Notes under the pieces: model-generated
What the model was told of the DNA's origin: nothing
What the model saw: the letters and a program-made list of their open reading frames with translations, nothing else
Databases searched by the model: none
Shown: piece by piece, positions 53,105 through 64,000 of the stretch
Layout: each line of letters opens with the position of its first letter
How positions within the stretch are numbered: the stretch's first letter is position 1
Assembly (NCBI GenBank): GCA_013433145.1
Contig: CM024189.1
Span: 7,432,001-7,496,000 of the forward strand
Origin: Ascaris suum
Taxonomy: Eukaryota; Nematoda; Chromadorea; Rhabditida; Ascarididae
Reading direction: 5' to 3'
Length of the DNA stretch: 64,000 nucleotides
Position numbers and translations under genes: made by a program

Positions 53105-55767
53105 GAAGAAATCACCTCAATTCATTTGCAAATCATCAATGAACAAATATTTATCAAACATGAACTTTTATCAATAATAATTTAGAAATTGCAATTGTCA
53201 CATTTAAATTCTCTCAAAACAATCATAAAACAATTCACCTAAAGTGCTTCAAATTACCAAATTAATCATTTATTCCTACCATTTAAAAAAAAAATTGTTT
53301 TTTTTTTTGCATTGTTTTTATTTATTTGTTATTACTTCTTTGTCTTTTTTTTTTCCTGCAAATCAATTGTAATTCTTTTTCCCCATTCTCTCTCAAAGTT
53401 ATATTCTCGTTGCATAACTTATAAAACGATGCATTTATAATAATATTTGCCGTCTTGTTTTTCTTTCTTTCTTTTTTTTTTTTGCTGTTTTCCTTGTCGA
53501 TCCTCATGTTATCCTATTGAGGCATGTGCATTGAAAAAAAAAAAGAAATTGTTTTGAGGGCGCTAAACGCAAACTTCGACTATTGATAAACACCAAAGTT
53601 TGTGATATTTGTTTGCATTGTTGCAGAAGGATTTCTTCGCACAGCTTAATAATACCTTCATTCGCGTTACCTGGAAGGTGTTAATTAGGAAGAGGCAGCA
53701 ACTTTTTTTTTGAACACGTGGAATTTTTATGACAGAAGATGCTATTATACAAATTCTTGGGTTAGTCATGCAACGGGGAAGGTCTTTTTTAAGGATGAGT
53801 TCAAATTCTGTGCGATCTTGGGATATTGCACTATATAAGGCTCACATTGATACAGTCAACATGGTATTTTTTGAATATCTCGACTCATAATCGCAAAATA
53901 TATAGGCGTAAAAAAGTGCGCTATCTATATTCCTTCAAGGTTTCCTCTCTTTCCGCTCCATCTTCATTTCCAGTAAGGCGTTGAAGTGGATTCCCAGTTG
54001 TTAGTTGCGCTTCCGCCATTGGTAGAATAGTGCAAAAAGCTTTATCACGCTTATCTTGTTGTGCGTTCGAACAGTTCGGTGGCATACGCAGCTAAGACAT
54101 GGCTGAGTACCGCGTGTCTTTCTTTCAGGGCGACCGTAGGGATTGGTGGGAAGAGAAATGAGGGGGAATGAGGTATAAAAGGCATATTAAGTTTTACGGC
54201 GATCACCTGCTTCAACATGTGTTAGTCGTTGGGCCATTTCATGTTCGTTGCAGAACTGACCATTCCTCAATCGCTAATCGATGGAAGTTTCCGAGATGCG
54301 GTGACGTAGTCTAAGTCAGGAAAGGCGGATATTCGGTATTTGTACAGGTAGAAATTATAAAGTATACTGTTGAAAAATAATTTCATCTTTTATACAGTTG
54401 CACATTCGACGCAACAACAGTCACTGATGAGGAGTTCTGTCGACATCTTCCGGAAAAAGGTGCAAATTATAGCGGCGTCCTATATGTCTTTCTTCAATAT
54501 CGCAACGTTACATTTAAAGGCGCTGCATAAGGACCGCGATGAACGAAGTTAATTTTAGGTCGGGGGAGGGGAAGTACAAGAAAGGAAACCGTGGTTTGAT
54601 TCAATGCACTATACATCGACGTAGAGTGAAATAACAGAGAAAAGTTATGCAAAAAAAAAGTGCTTTCTCAAATTTGGCAGATTCGTTTAGCTAGTCATAT
54701 TAGCTAGCGGTTTATCAAACCGCCATTTGCATGTCAATGAAACTAGACCATAGCGAATAATTTTACCGCTTAAATTACAAATTCACTATGCAAATTTCAA
54801 TTCAGCTTTTCCGCTTTATTTAATGGTGATTCATCGCGTTGAGATAAATCGAAAAATTCATATTCAATACAATCATTACTGTTGTTCTCTACATTTAAGT
54901 ATTTTTGACACGTATTTCTTTTGATTGCACTCTCCACGTTCACAGTGTTTATATGTTTTGACTTTATTTCTTCATCAATGAAGTTTTTCACTATTCTTCT
55001 GAGAAGAACGCCTCTATTTTTCCTGTTTTCTTAGCATCTTTTGCAATAATGATTGCAAATATTCACAAAAAAAAAATTTGCATATCTATGCAAAATGTCC
55101 ACATATATATTACACTTGTCTTCTCTTGTCTTCATTAATACGTTCAACGCAGTACCGATTAAAGTACTGCCTATGTAATTGTGGCAAGCGTATCGACAAC
55201 TCGATTCGCTAATCGCTTTGCATGCGCCCAGCTTCTCTGGTTTTTAATTTTTACAACAAAAGAGACTTTTATTGTTTTTCCAGGCATTTTTTTTTGCAGC
55301 GGAAGTGAATTTTAATACTTTTGCTTTGTTTTCGAAAAATGTTTAGCCGTGAGAAATTTGGACACGATGATACAATATTTTTAGCCGAATTATGTGGGAT
55401 GTATCGAACACTGTTTATATCTAGAAAAGAAAATACTTTTGCTTTAATACAACCCCACAAATGCTTTAACATCAAAGAGTAATTATTTACCGTACGCGAT
55501 CGACCGGTAATAGCAAACATATGCGAGATGCGGAGGGAAGGGTGGGAAGGGGGGAGGGGTGGGGGGGGGGAGGTATTTGCCTTTTGAATCTCTCACCAGT
55601 TATGCGTGATTCAGCAAATATCGTAGTAAAACGGTAACCGACAAGTAGCACCAAAATCAGTTTCGAAAAACACCATTAGGTCATCGGGCTGTCTTTCTTA
55701 TTTCATCGCCTGCCCCTCAAATATTACAGATCACTTCAATTTTTTGAGCTTCGGTGAGGGAATTAGA

Positions 55768-55998
55768 ATGGCTTCCTCACTTCCTATGAAGTACATCTTC
55801 AACAAGCGAAGTGCAGCTCGACAAAATTTGCAAGCCCGAAATGCGACGACACCTAGAGTCCTGCATCGTCTGATCACCGAGGATGTAGATATGCTATAGC
55901 GGTTGTACTTTACCTCTGCAGAAGCCGAACATTTTGAACACCCTGATTCAAGTTCAGATATTGAAATGTTCCGCAGCTCCATAGGGTTGGGGCACTAA
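55768..55998 (+). pseudogene. Coding-like frame with one internal stop
   Basis: Starting at an ATG, 43 codons (MASSLPMKYIFNKRSAARQN, then ATTPRVLHRLITEDVDML) run into a TAG at 55897-55899. The same frame then stays open another 32 codons (RLYFTSAEAEHFEHPDSSSD and on) to a TAA at 55996. Protein-like composition on both sides of a single stop suggests a recently broken gene or retrocopy. No family is recognised, and an unseen short intron cannot be excluded. Confidence 0.27.
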
Positions 55999-57189
55999 CA
56001 TCGGACTGACAAAATGTCGAGCACGCAAGGCAACAAAGCGCCGTTCCCCTCAACGCTCTGCAACTTCGCATAAGTTTTTCCATCCTTTGCTTCTACTTCG
56101 ATCTTTCATTGTGGTGCTTCATTTTCTCTCAAAAATTTTCCCAACCCTTCGCTACTAATTTTGCAAGGGTGAACTGTTTTGTACCTTCGGCGTTTCTTGC
56201 CTCTGTCTGATCTCGCGGTTTCCTCCAAACAATTTCGTAATCAGAAAACGTTGTTCAATAAGAGGAGTGCCGAAGTTATCAGTTAACTGCGGTACCTCTT
56301 TTGAGAGTAAGCCTCCGTTGCTGGGTGTGGTGTGATGCCCTTTACTATGGTTTTGCATTCGCATTCCAATTTGCAACAATCACGCGCCGCCTCCCGCTAT
56401 TCATATGAAACTGTGCTCGACAAACCTCAGGATATTAAATGAGCATCACCATTCCATAGTCTCTGTAGTCGAAGAAAAACTGCAAACCTCAAAAGAGGTG
56501 CGTCCGAAAACGATAGCATATGCTGCATATTTTTCTTTCGTGCAGAGGGACATTATGCTACAGCTGTTCGTTCAATTTACTGCGAGCATTTCAGAGAATG
56601 GCATACCTTCAGATTTTGCATTTGATCGTTTATCGCGATTTCCTTGTAAGCTGTTTTAAGTAAGCTTAGACCTACATCTGGCGTATTATCTTCTATTAAA
56701 TTGCTGCTACAATTAAAATTAACGTAAAACTATATTCTAATGAAATTTATAGATTAGAGATGTTGAGCGTAGCATTTCGTTAGGCGTTTAATTTAGTATC
56801 GAAATATCACCATCGCGAAAAATGCACATCGTGAAAATGCTATAGGATGCTGGGATGCATTGCTCTAGAATGTTTGTATTCGACGATGTGGCTTGTCTTT
56901 TACTATTTATTTCAGGGACTTCAAGTATTCTTAGTTTGTTGTGCCAAGTGCTAGGATTAAGGATAAGTTCCACGTTTGAAGAGGGTAATTTCTGCGGAGA
57001 CGTGAATTTGATAGGTGAAAGGGAGGAGAGAGAGGAGTGATGATGGAGGAATGACAAAGTCGGCAATTTTCAGAACTGGTATGCATTGTTAAATTGTCGC
57101 TACTGTTAAACCGTTCATGCATTTCAATTTTATTTTCTGCAACTCGTTGCCTCACTTCGTCAGGTAAGCAGCTCCATATATGTCGGTTT

Positions 57190-57203
57190 GGGGGGGGGGG
57201 GGG
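57190..57203. repeat. Poly-G tract (14 G)
   Basis: A run of 14 guanines. Confidence 0.9.
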
Positions 57204-58179
57204 AGAGTTTGCACTCGAAGAACGAAAGGGGGAAGCTCATGTCTGAGAGGAGCTTGTAACGTTTTTACCTTGCCAAAGTGTATGTGCATTTAACAGGTGC
57301 CCATGAAGAGAAGAACTTCCGATGAAGAAATATGGTTTTTTTATTGCCTTCAAAGCTTGCATTGTCATGCCATAGGTTGTGAAACGATGTTTTGCCTAGA
57401 CGTATTTGCTCGTGCACATACGTTTTCCCACATAAATACCTATACAAACGGTGATCCAACAGTAGCCACGAAAAGTTTCACTTCGTCGGCTGAAGTGATG
57501 GGAAACTCTTTGTCTACTGTGGAGGTTGACGTGCACTTTTTCAGGAAATTTGACATTTATTCTAGTGACGGCACAAGATGTTGCGGAAAGTAAACGTGGT
57601 GCCTGGACACCAATGTGTCAGGCATTTTGTTTTCCAACTTGCCGGATTTCGCATAACATGCGTAGTACCTATTCTTGTATCCCAGCCCGCCTATCCTTTC
57701 GCAGATTCCTTCCCCCTCAATTGTCCCCTCATTATTTTTCTTTCCTTAAGACCTTGGCGCATAGCGTCGGATGTCTTTCTCTCTAACATATCCCCAGTCA
57801 TTGACAAAATAGTCCAAAGGCGCCGACTGTCATGTTAAGGACCCCAACATGCACTACTTCTGGACTACCCGTGGTGCCCAGCCCCAGCCAGTTGAGAGCG
57901 GATGTGGCTGGACCAGTTCAAAGGTGAGGATTGAATGATCGAACGAGGCGGCGTTCGTTGCTGAGTCGGGTCCACGACCAAGCAGGTAGTCTCGTCCGTT
58001 CACATAATTGCGTCCGTGGAACTTCTTTGCCACCAGTATCATTTATGGCTGAAATAGCCTCGGCAGCGTTTTCTGCTCTCCCTTATTTGTAAACTAATTG
58101 TCTGAAAACTTATCGGTGAGCACATTTATTAACCTGCGTTAAGTTCGTCTAGATGCCTTTCGAAAGTGGAATATTTTGT

Positions 58180-58199
58180 CGGTTTTTTTTCCGTTGCAG
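58180..58199 (+). promoter_or_regulatory. Probable spliced-leader acceptor of the NDUFV3-like gene
   Basis: A poly-T tract followed by CCGTTGCAG ends two bases before the ATG at 58201, leaving a one-base 5' UTR. That arrangement is typical of spliced-leader addition in nematodes. An unseen 5' non-coding exon is the alternative. Confidence 0.55.
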
Positions 58200-58200
58200 G

Positions 58201-61057
58201 ATGTCACTAACGAGTCGCCTCATTCGTTGCTTGATGCCAGTGCAAGCACGTACAGCGTTCTCGGCCGCACCTCAATGCACAACAGGTATTGAGCATGCAG
58301 AGGAATTGAAAAAGGTTCTATTTTTATTTTTATTTTTTATTATTTGTCTATTAGTATGCTTCTACTGCGTATGGAATGCGGATGTAATCGAACGTCGAAG
58401 TCGTCTTTTAACAGAAAGTTTCTGATTGCTTACCTCGAGAATAAAGGTAGCAAGAGGAAAAAGTTTCCTATTGAACGCGTCAATGGGAGCTTGATGAAAT
58501 GAGCATCGATCGATCGTTGATTAAATAATCAAGTTTACAACCGACCAACCTTCATTTTCATACACGGCTTCCAGTACAGTTCAAGATTGAAATGCACGTT
58601 CGAACAAAGGGATTCCACCGTTTATCTTCTCACCTACGAGTTTATTCACGTTTGTTAGTCTGTTAACCGTGCCATCTTTGGAATACTTCCTCAAAACTAT
58701 GGACTGGTGCTTAGAAATACTAACATCAATCTTGCGGAAAATATCCTAACTTGTTCGTTTTCAATTCTGGGGTTTCGTGTTCGACACCAACCTGAAGTGA
58801 TTTCGGCCACATGATCGCCGCTGTAGATGAACATGTTTGATGAATGGGTTTGGGTGCTGTGGAGTAAGCAATTTGATCGTTTGAATAGTTGAATATGAAA
58901 GCGGTCGGGCGAGTAGCGACGGACCGTATTCAAAAAAATGACGAGAGGGGGGGGGTGGCCAATTTTTAATCTATTCCATATACACCAACATATGTCTTTA
59001 TACAGCGTGACTTCTGTGATATATAGGGGTGCAAATGCAATGCTTTCATCAGTACCGTTCTGCAAGGCACATCTGTGATGCTGAAGTGCTCCTACGAGCA
59101 TCTTAAGCGGTATTAATCAATTATTAGGATCCGGATCCGTGGCAAGTATCGCATTTCTGGTTTACTGAGGTGCCAGTACTGGGCCACGTATACATAATGA
59201 TAAAGCACCACAGATAAGAAACGTATGTTTTTTGAACGGTTATTAAGACGAGTGCTTTTCTCTCGTTTTATTTAGGCTAGTGATATTCCGCGTAGTTCTC
59301 ATTAATTGATAAGCAAGAGGCTCTTCGGCTAATGGAGGTTTCAGAAAAAAGACTAGGCGGCAATGTGGAGTGATAGCACCTAAAAAACATTTGCAGTTTT
59401 TTCGTGGTACTTGTGTCGACCAACTGAAAGCAATGCGTCTTCGCCAGTAATGTTGGAGTAATCCAAAAATGCCTCAATTTTGCTTCTTTGTAATCCAAAA
59501 AAAAAAGCACGGAAGAGATGCCTCTTTGTCAGCATTTTTACAATGCTATAACCTACTGTAGCATAAGAAAAACCGATCGTTGTGCATTAGCTTGCCTGAT
59601 GCTTTAAGTTTTTTCCATTTAATCAACCAGATAAGCCATAGTGCTCTCTAAATACGTCACTGAGTCAGTCCACCATGGTTTCTTCCATAAAAATTATCAA
59701 GTCATACAAGAAGAGGCATCTTCTGTAGTCTACAGGCTTGAAAAATATATTCAAATATTTTGCAAGTGGATTGCGCAGACGTTTTTTTTTTTGCCATTTT
59801 ATGTGCAATACAGTGGGCGGGCTTTAATTGCGCCAAATTACGGCGGAGTCATTGAAAAATTTTCCTAATGCCGAAAAAATCGATGGAACTTATCTTGTGC
59901 GGGGGCGAGAAGCACAATTTTTGCGCGTTTTATGAACCTTAATAAATATTAAATGTCAGTATGGCACCCTTATTGCGTTGTATTGGGTCACAGCATCATG
60001 TGCTTTCCAAAACCTTTTATGTTTTTCGCCTTTGGTTCACTCGCCTGAGTTTCGAATGATTTGTTTCATCCTTTTTTAGTTACTTATGTGGAATACTGGT
60101 TGCTAGAAAACGATTCTTTCAAACTTGATCTTTCTAGAGAGGGAAGAACGAAAAGAGCAAACCGACGGACTACAAATGCAGCGAGTACCTGAATTTCAGC
60201 ACCTGGTCCTTCTACGATAAAGAAGTCAGTGAAAATTTTTAAATTGTACATGAAGCTAGAGATTATTTATGCACACCTTACAGAATTCGAGTGTTTTTGC
60301 ATATCATCCGCTTTTAATGAGACGGAGTTTCCACTCCTTCATCCGTTTCGTCAAGGTATAGCGAGCCCAATAAGGGCTGCATTTGATATGTATTTTCGGT
60401 TAGGCGCCTGACCGTGTTACGAGAGGAAGCTATGCACAAACGGTTACGCTTTCGGAATATTGCCGCAGGCTTGAAATATATTTGATATATCTTTTGGCAA
60501 ATGATTGAGAGTTACTTTTGCTTCGACTTTCATTGTCTGTGACTGTGGGAGATAGCGATGGCAGCAGGGACCTTAGGTGGTGCACACTTGAGATTTGATT
60601 AAAATAGTTGAGACTTTCAAAAAAAGGAAGAAAGAAAAAGAAGAGAAACTAATCGCATCATCTAGCGTTTGGATCACCACTCCCTGCCCCTCTTCGCCAA
60701 TTTAGTTTCGCTCCTCACTTTCTATGCCTGTTTGTGACCTTTCTACGAAAATCCATCGTAAATCAATCAGCTAATTTGAAACCGTGATGATCCCGCATTC
60801 CACAACATCCATCAGACATTCTAACTTTGTTTTTTGCACCTTTGGCCATGCTGGGTGCTTCATTGATAAATATTAAACAACATACGCCATCATTCTGAAG
60901 TGGCTAACAAGAAAAGACTTATTTGGATTTTGAAGTTCTGCTTATTCTTCGCGCATTTTAGAATTACTTGTAATTTCAGAAAGAACTTGGACCATCACGA
61001 CTTCCTCAGCCGTCCAACAAGGTGCCAGCTGTGGAGCCACGCGTAACTAAAAAGTAG
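58201..61057 (+). CDS. Mitochondrial complex I subunit, NDUFV3-like
   Basis: NDUFV3 is a small accessory subunit on the NADH-oxidising (N) module of respiratory complex I, on the matrix side. Three exons join in phase 0: 58201-58314, 60138-60224 and 60980-61057 (TAG), giving 92 residues. Residues 1-25 look like a mitochondrial presequence (MSLTSRLIRCLMPVQARTAF: Arg, Ser and hydrophobic residues, no acids). The C-terminal half has YKCSEYLNFSTWSFYDKE then KELGPSRLPQPSNK. This follows the NDUFV3 pattern of YK, an S-T-x-x-F-x-D core, E-L, R-x-P-Q-P-S, as known from mammals. Length fits the short isoform. The first donor (AAG|GTTCTA) is weak and an alternative donor lies at 58286 (CAG|GTATTG), but only the former joins in phase. 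Intron 1 is 1.8 kb. Confidence 0.82.
58697..59101 (-). other. 134-codon open frame in NDUFV3-like intron 1
   Basis: A minus-strand frame inside the first intron of the NDUFV3-like gene. It includes HHRCALQNGTDESIAFAPLY and NRLKIGHPPPLVIFLNTVRR. It is Cys/His/Arg-rich, without splice signals or a motif I can name. The GC-richer composition and intronic position suggest part of a multi-copy interspersed element rather than a host gene. Confidence 0.25.
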
Positions 61058-61059
61058 TC

Positions 61060-62240
61060 CTCCCATGTCAAGATTAATCTAGACGAAATAGGTGTAAGAG
61101 ATTTTTCTGTACTGTGTTGCTGCATTCCGATGTTGGATTGCTTGTATAGATATATTACTAAAGAGTTGCTAATTTCATTGTCGCAAGTTTTTTGTGATTG
61201 ATGATTAGCGAATGCTGTATATTAATGAGCGTTGCTTTTTTTTTTCATGAGAAGCTACGAACTGCTGATTTAAGTTCATTGTGATGAGCATGCTTAAGTG
61301 CCGTCCTAGAGGGCCAACAAGAAAAAGAACTATCGGAATGCTATCCTATCTTTAGCGATGATGCATATATATGCCCATTGCATCTCGATTATGTCAACAG
61401 TTTTTGCTCTCTGCACGAATTTTTTTCATTCTGCGTTATATAAAATAGAACATTTGTTTATTGTTTTATGTCACCAAGCAATATAAGGGGAAGTTATTCT
61501 TAGATGCGATGCCTCATATGATGCTGAACGTTTATTGATGTTGTGTTAAGTGGTAGTGCAGGGGAAATAATCATGAAGTGGTGAGCAATGTACTGTCGTT
61601 ATAAGGTGCAACTACCATGTCTTAGCGTTTATCTTTTGCTATGCGAATCACCGAAAGATCGGAATATGATAGCGATAAAGATATGGCAATATCCCATGCA
61701 TGTTGCAAGCGTTCTCAGGTGCTCGAAATGACTTTTGTTTATCGTTCACCTTTGCATATTTTCATGGAAAGTGTGGTTGAACCACCTTGGCTGTTTACCT
61801 GTAACATGTACTGCGGACTTGTTTATTCATCCATACGATAGTTCCAAAATTCACAATTGGGGAGATGAATACGGGAAGCTCAAGATGCACTCTGCAGCTT
61901 AGGATCATCTATAGAAAGTTTTAAAGTGGTGCGGAACCACAGCTTTAAAATTTTCACCAACTTCACAAGTTGGGTTTTTTCGACAATCTCTCGTACGGTA
62001 AGGTTTGGATTTTTCGGCGGCGATTAGCACAACTGATCGGTCTTGTAGGAAGAGGCACGAACGGAAGAATCTTCTCTATTATTCTCTGAGTATCTTTACA
62101 AACCGTCGACATGTTGATCGAATAGCAAAAAAAAGTGCTTTACATACCACCTTACGCGAGTTGATCCTGGATTCGTTTTGCGCACCTCTATTTAATATGG
62201 TTATGTTTTTCAAGTGTAAAATCATCATAAATCAGGCAAA
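61060..62240. other. Convergent intergenic region
   Basis: Lies between the 3' ends of the NDUFV3-like (+) and flp-7-like (-) genes. AT-rich, with no supportable gene; open frames at 61641-61841 and 62005-62283 (+) have no motif, and the latter reaches into the probable flp-7 3' UTR. Confidence 0.45.
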
Positions 62241-62247
62241 ATATTCA

Positions 62248-62253
62248 TTTATT
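62248..62253 (-). terminator. Candidate polyadenylation signal of the flp-7-like gene
   Basis: TTTATT on the + strand, that is AATAAA on the minus strand, about 265 bp past the stop codon at 62517-62519. Confidence 0.45.
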
Positions 62254-62516
62254 GTGACTTATGAGATTTCATCGGTTCGATGATGACATGACATTGTGGG
62301 CAAATTGGTGAAGCACGAGAATTGTTAGAGGCGTTCGTATTCACATGAGGGTAAAGCAGCTGGCTGCCTGAAGAGATGTAATCCAGAGCTGTGATTGGTC
62401 GTCGTTGTGTAAGACGTCCTGTTCAATATGTTCCTTATACCGTCGATGATCGATGAAACATTTTCTTGGATGAATTCGTAATTTGTTAATGTGATTTTCA
62501 AAAAACATTTCTAGAA

Positions 62517-63752
62517 TTATGCAGAATATGCTTCATCGGTGAATAGCGGAAAATCGCGTTTCCCAAACCTAAAAAAATAGCGATAAGTATTCCACCAACG
62601 AAACTATCGGATATTTCTACTTACAGACAAATTATATATGTCCATTGTCAATAGATACTTCGAAATTGTTTAGCGCAGCGGCGGTTGCATGATTATACAT
62701 TTGGGTCTAGATTTTTATTGAATAAAATATCTAGCATCTCTCCGTTTAAAGCAGAAATTTGAATAGCATGATCTTTATGGAATTTCTTTGTGAATATTTG
62801 TCGATTTCTGTTTCTTTACGATATAGTATGGCTGTTATGGGTAGTTTTTAAAGCAAATATCGGTACTTTTTATTTAGCAGTTATGATTTATCAGGCGTCC
62901 ACACATTAAATGCATCTGAGGTTTCTTTAAAAAGTTAAACATCACTAAAAAATAGACATGGAACGTAATTTGTTGGAAAGTTTCTTTAGCAGTTTTTAAA
63001 AAATTCTCATTTACCTGACCATACTGCTTCTGTCTATCGGCATCCTCTTTCCAAATCTGAAACAAACATTAAATGAGCCTCGTCGTTCTGTGATATGAAG
63101 CGAATTGTGTAAGGGAACCGATCAATCCACCTTCATCTCCCTCTCCCTCCGTCCTTCCTTCTTTCCACAGTTTGACAATCGGACACATGGCGCCCCCCCC
63201 CCCCTTTGTCCTTGATCAGCGCCGAGAAAAAACACGTCAACTCTTCTCACCGCGTTAAATAACATGGGTATCAATTGCAACTTCTTTCTCCGTTCCTTCC
63301 GATTTGGTGAGGCGATGAAACAGTGTGCCCCCTTAACTTGCAAATAATCTGATGTTTCCCAATCGACAAGGAACTTGTTCCAAAACTGCGTATGCTCCTT
63401 GATATGATTTCTAGCTTTACATGTATGCATTGTCTTGGAGGACTTCAAGGGATGGACAAGGGAGGAGGGTGGCGTGAGCAACCTGTGTTCAAAATCCAGC
63501 ATAACACAACAGCCAGTTAAGTTCCACCAAAAAAAAAAATGTACGGTTATTGACATCCTTAAGGCTTTAAAGGAGATCGAGGGAACCCTAGATTTTTCAT
63601 GTATGTTTTGAAAATGTCTCGATGTTTTTGTTACTTCAGATTGCTCCATAACCTCAGACCACATTGCTCCAGACGCCCATACCTGCAACTAGACATTACT
63701 CACCTAGTTGAATGATTCGCTGTGTCGAAAATCACAATCTTCTCTGAGGCAG
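62517..63752 (-). CDS. flp-7: FMRFamide-like neuropeptide precursor, flp-7 type (3' part)
   Basis: FLP precursors are cut at basic sites in the secretory pathway and the released peptides are C-terminally amidated to act on GPCRs. Four minus-strand exons join in phase: 63704-63752, 63653-63682, 63015-63056 and 62517-62568 (TAA). All three introns split an arginine codon as AG|R. The read-through is ASEKIVIFDTANHSTR, YGRLEQCGLR, FGKRMPIDRSSMVR, FGKRDFPLFTDEAYSA. The amidation/dibasic unit FGKR appears twice, and MPIDRSSMVRFG matches the flp-7 peptide pattern x-P-x-x-R-S-x-M-V-R-F-G. The second RFG is CGLRFG, atypical for the family. The gene is 5' incomplete here; a possible upstream exon is listed separately. 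Donor sites after 63653 (GTTATG) and 63015 (GTAAAT) are modest. Additional peptide-coding exons may exist in the 596-bp intron. Confidence 0.83.
63122..63688 (-). other. 188-codon open frame, mostly within a flp-7 intron
   Basis: The longest open frame in the window, on the same strand as flp-7 but in another frame. It overlaps the small exon at 63653-63682 and otherwise fills the intron. It has Trp/Cys-rich and basic segments (KTMHTCKARNHIKEHTQFWN, GAHCFIASPNRKERRKKLQL) and a poly-Gly encoded by a 12-C run. No family is recognised. It may be a piece of an inserted repeat, or evidence that the gene model is more complex. Confidence 0.3.
63193..63204. repeat. Poly-C tract (12 C)
   Basis: A run of 12 cytosines within the flp-7-like intron. 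Confidence 0.9.
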
Positions 63753-63879
63753 CTGGAAGTGTGCATAACAAAGATATAAAATTGTTGCAAAAGACCTTTA
63801 GCAATATTATATGGACAATCTCCAGTTTACATAAGTGTGGTCATGTTCACTCAGTCGGCCATTAATGCCAAAAATTAAC

Positions 63880-64000
63880 CGGGATGTATTGCATGCAACA
63901 ATGGGCAAAGGTTCATGAGGGTTGCAATTGCAATTACATGAGGAACATTCTTCAAAAACCTCTCATAGCTGAACTCAGAGGGAAAAAGACGTAGATGAAA
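63880..64000 (-). CDS. flp-7: Possible signal-peptide exon of the flp-7-like gene (partial)
   Basis: From the right edge the minus strand is open to a CCCG|GTTAAT donor at 63880 (phase 1), which joins in phase to the exon at 63752 by making GCT (Ala). It reads ...FLKNVPHVIAIATLMNLCPL then LHAIHP, a basic residue followed by a hydrophobic core and small residues, as in a signal peptide. No suitable ATG is inside the window, so the start would lie beyond it. The donor is weak. Confidence 0.4.

Larger units (their letters stand above)
53110..58150. other. Intergenic region with GC-richer patches
   Basis: No assembled gene. It holds poly-G tracts near 55560 and 57190, an interrupted frame at 55768-55998 (listed), and open but unassigned frames at 56155-56379 (-), 56405-56659 (+) and 57297-57838 (+). 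The 57.84-58.03 kb patch is GC-rich and open on the minus strand (57854-58042). These may be remnants of repeated elements. Confidence 0.4.

Overview
The window is eukaryotic nuclear DNA. It is AT-rich and sparsely coding, with exons of 30-220 bp. Introns end in a pyrimidine-rich TTTCAG-type acceptor, homopolymer and dinucleotide runs are frequent, and two start codons sit just behind a TTTCAG-like site, as in spliced-leader trans-splicing. The protein matches and splice style indicate a nematode, most likely a strongylid (hookworm group); the clade is inferred from general style. The names below come from reading conserved motifs by eye, without any database search.

Four genes can be assembled with consistent splice phases. 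(1) 31063-35580 (+): a MOB2-type MOB kinase activator, 6 exons, 290 residues. (2) 45170-53085 (+): a calumenin/CREC-family EF-hand protein of the secretory pathway, 8 exons, 312 residues. (3) 58201-61057 (+): a 92-residue mitochondrial protein whose C-terminal half carries the motif of the small complex I subunit NDUFV3, 3 exons. (4) 62517 to the right edge (-): an FMRFamide-like neuropeptide precursor of flp-7 type, encoding MPIDRSSMVRFG-KR, 5' incomplete. Genes 3 and 4 converge, with about 1.46 kb between their stop codons. From memory, the C. elegans relatives of mob-2, calu-1 and flp-7 are all X-linked, so this may be a piece of a conserved X-derived block.

The left half (1-31 kb) holds no gene I can name. 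It has several exon-like pieces with good splice signals but no recognised family: + strand at 5.45, 6.29-6.67 and 17.58-17.86 kb, and - strand at 10.97-11.21 and 13.91-14.06 kb. A further + strand start exon lies at 39.26 kb. The rest is intergenic or intronic sequence with a 127-bp and an 88-bp (TA)n tract, G/C homopolymers of 12-18 bp, an (ATTTTT)n tract, a 35-bp poly-T and several GC-richer patches that look like worn repeats. A 29-bp minisatellite (almost 10 copies) lies in intron 3 of the calumenin gene.

The named genes do not form a pathway: kinase signalling (MOB2), secretory-pathway calcium handling (calumenin), respiration (NDUFV3) and neuropeptide signalling (flp-7). No bacterial-type system, CRISPR array, tRNA or rRNA was seen.
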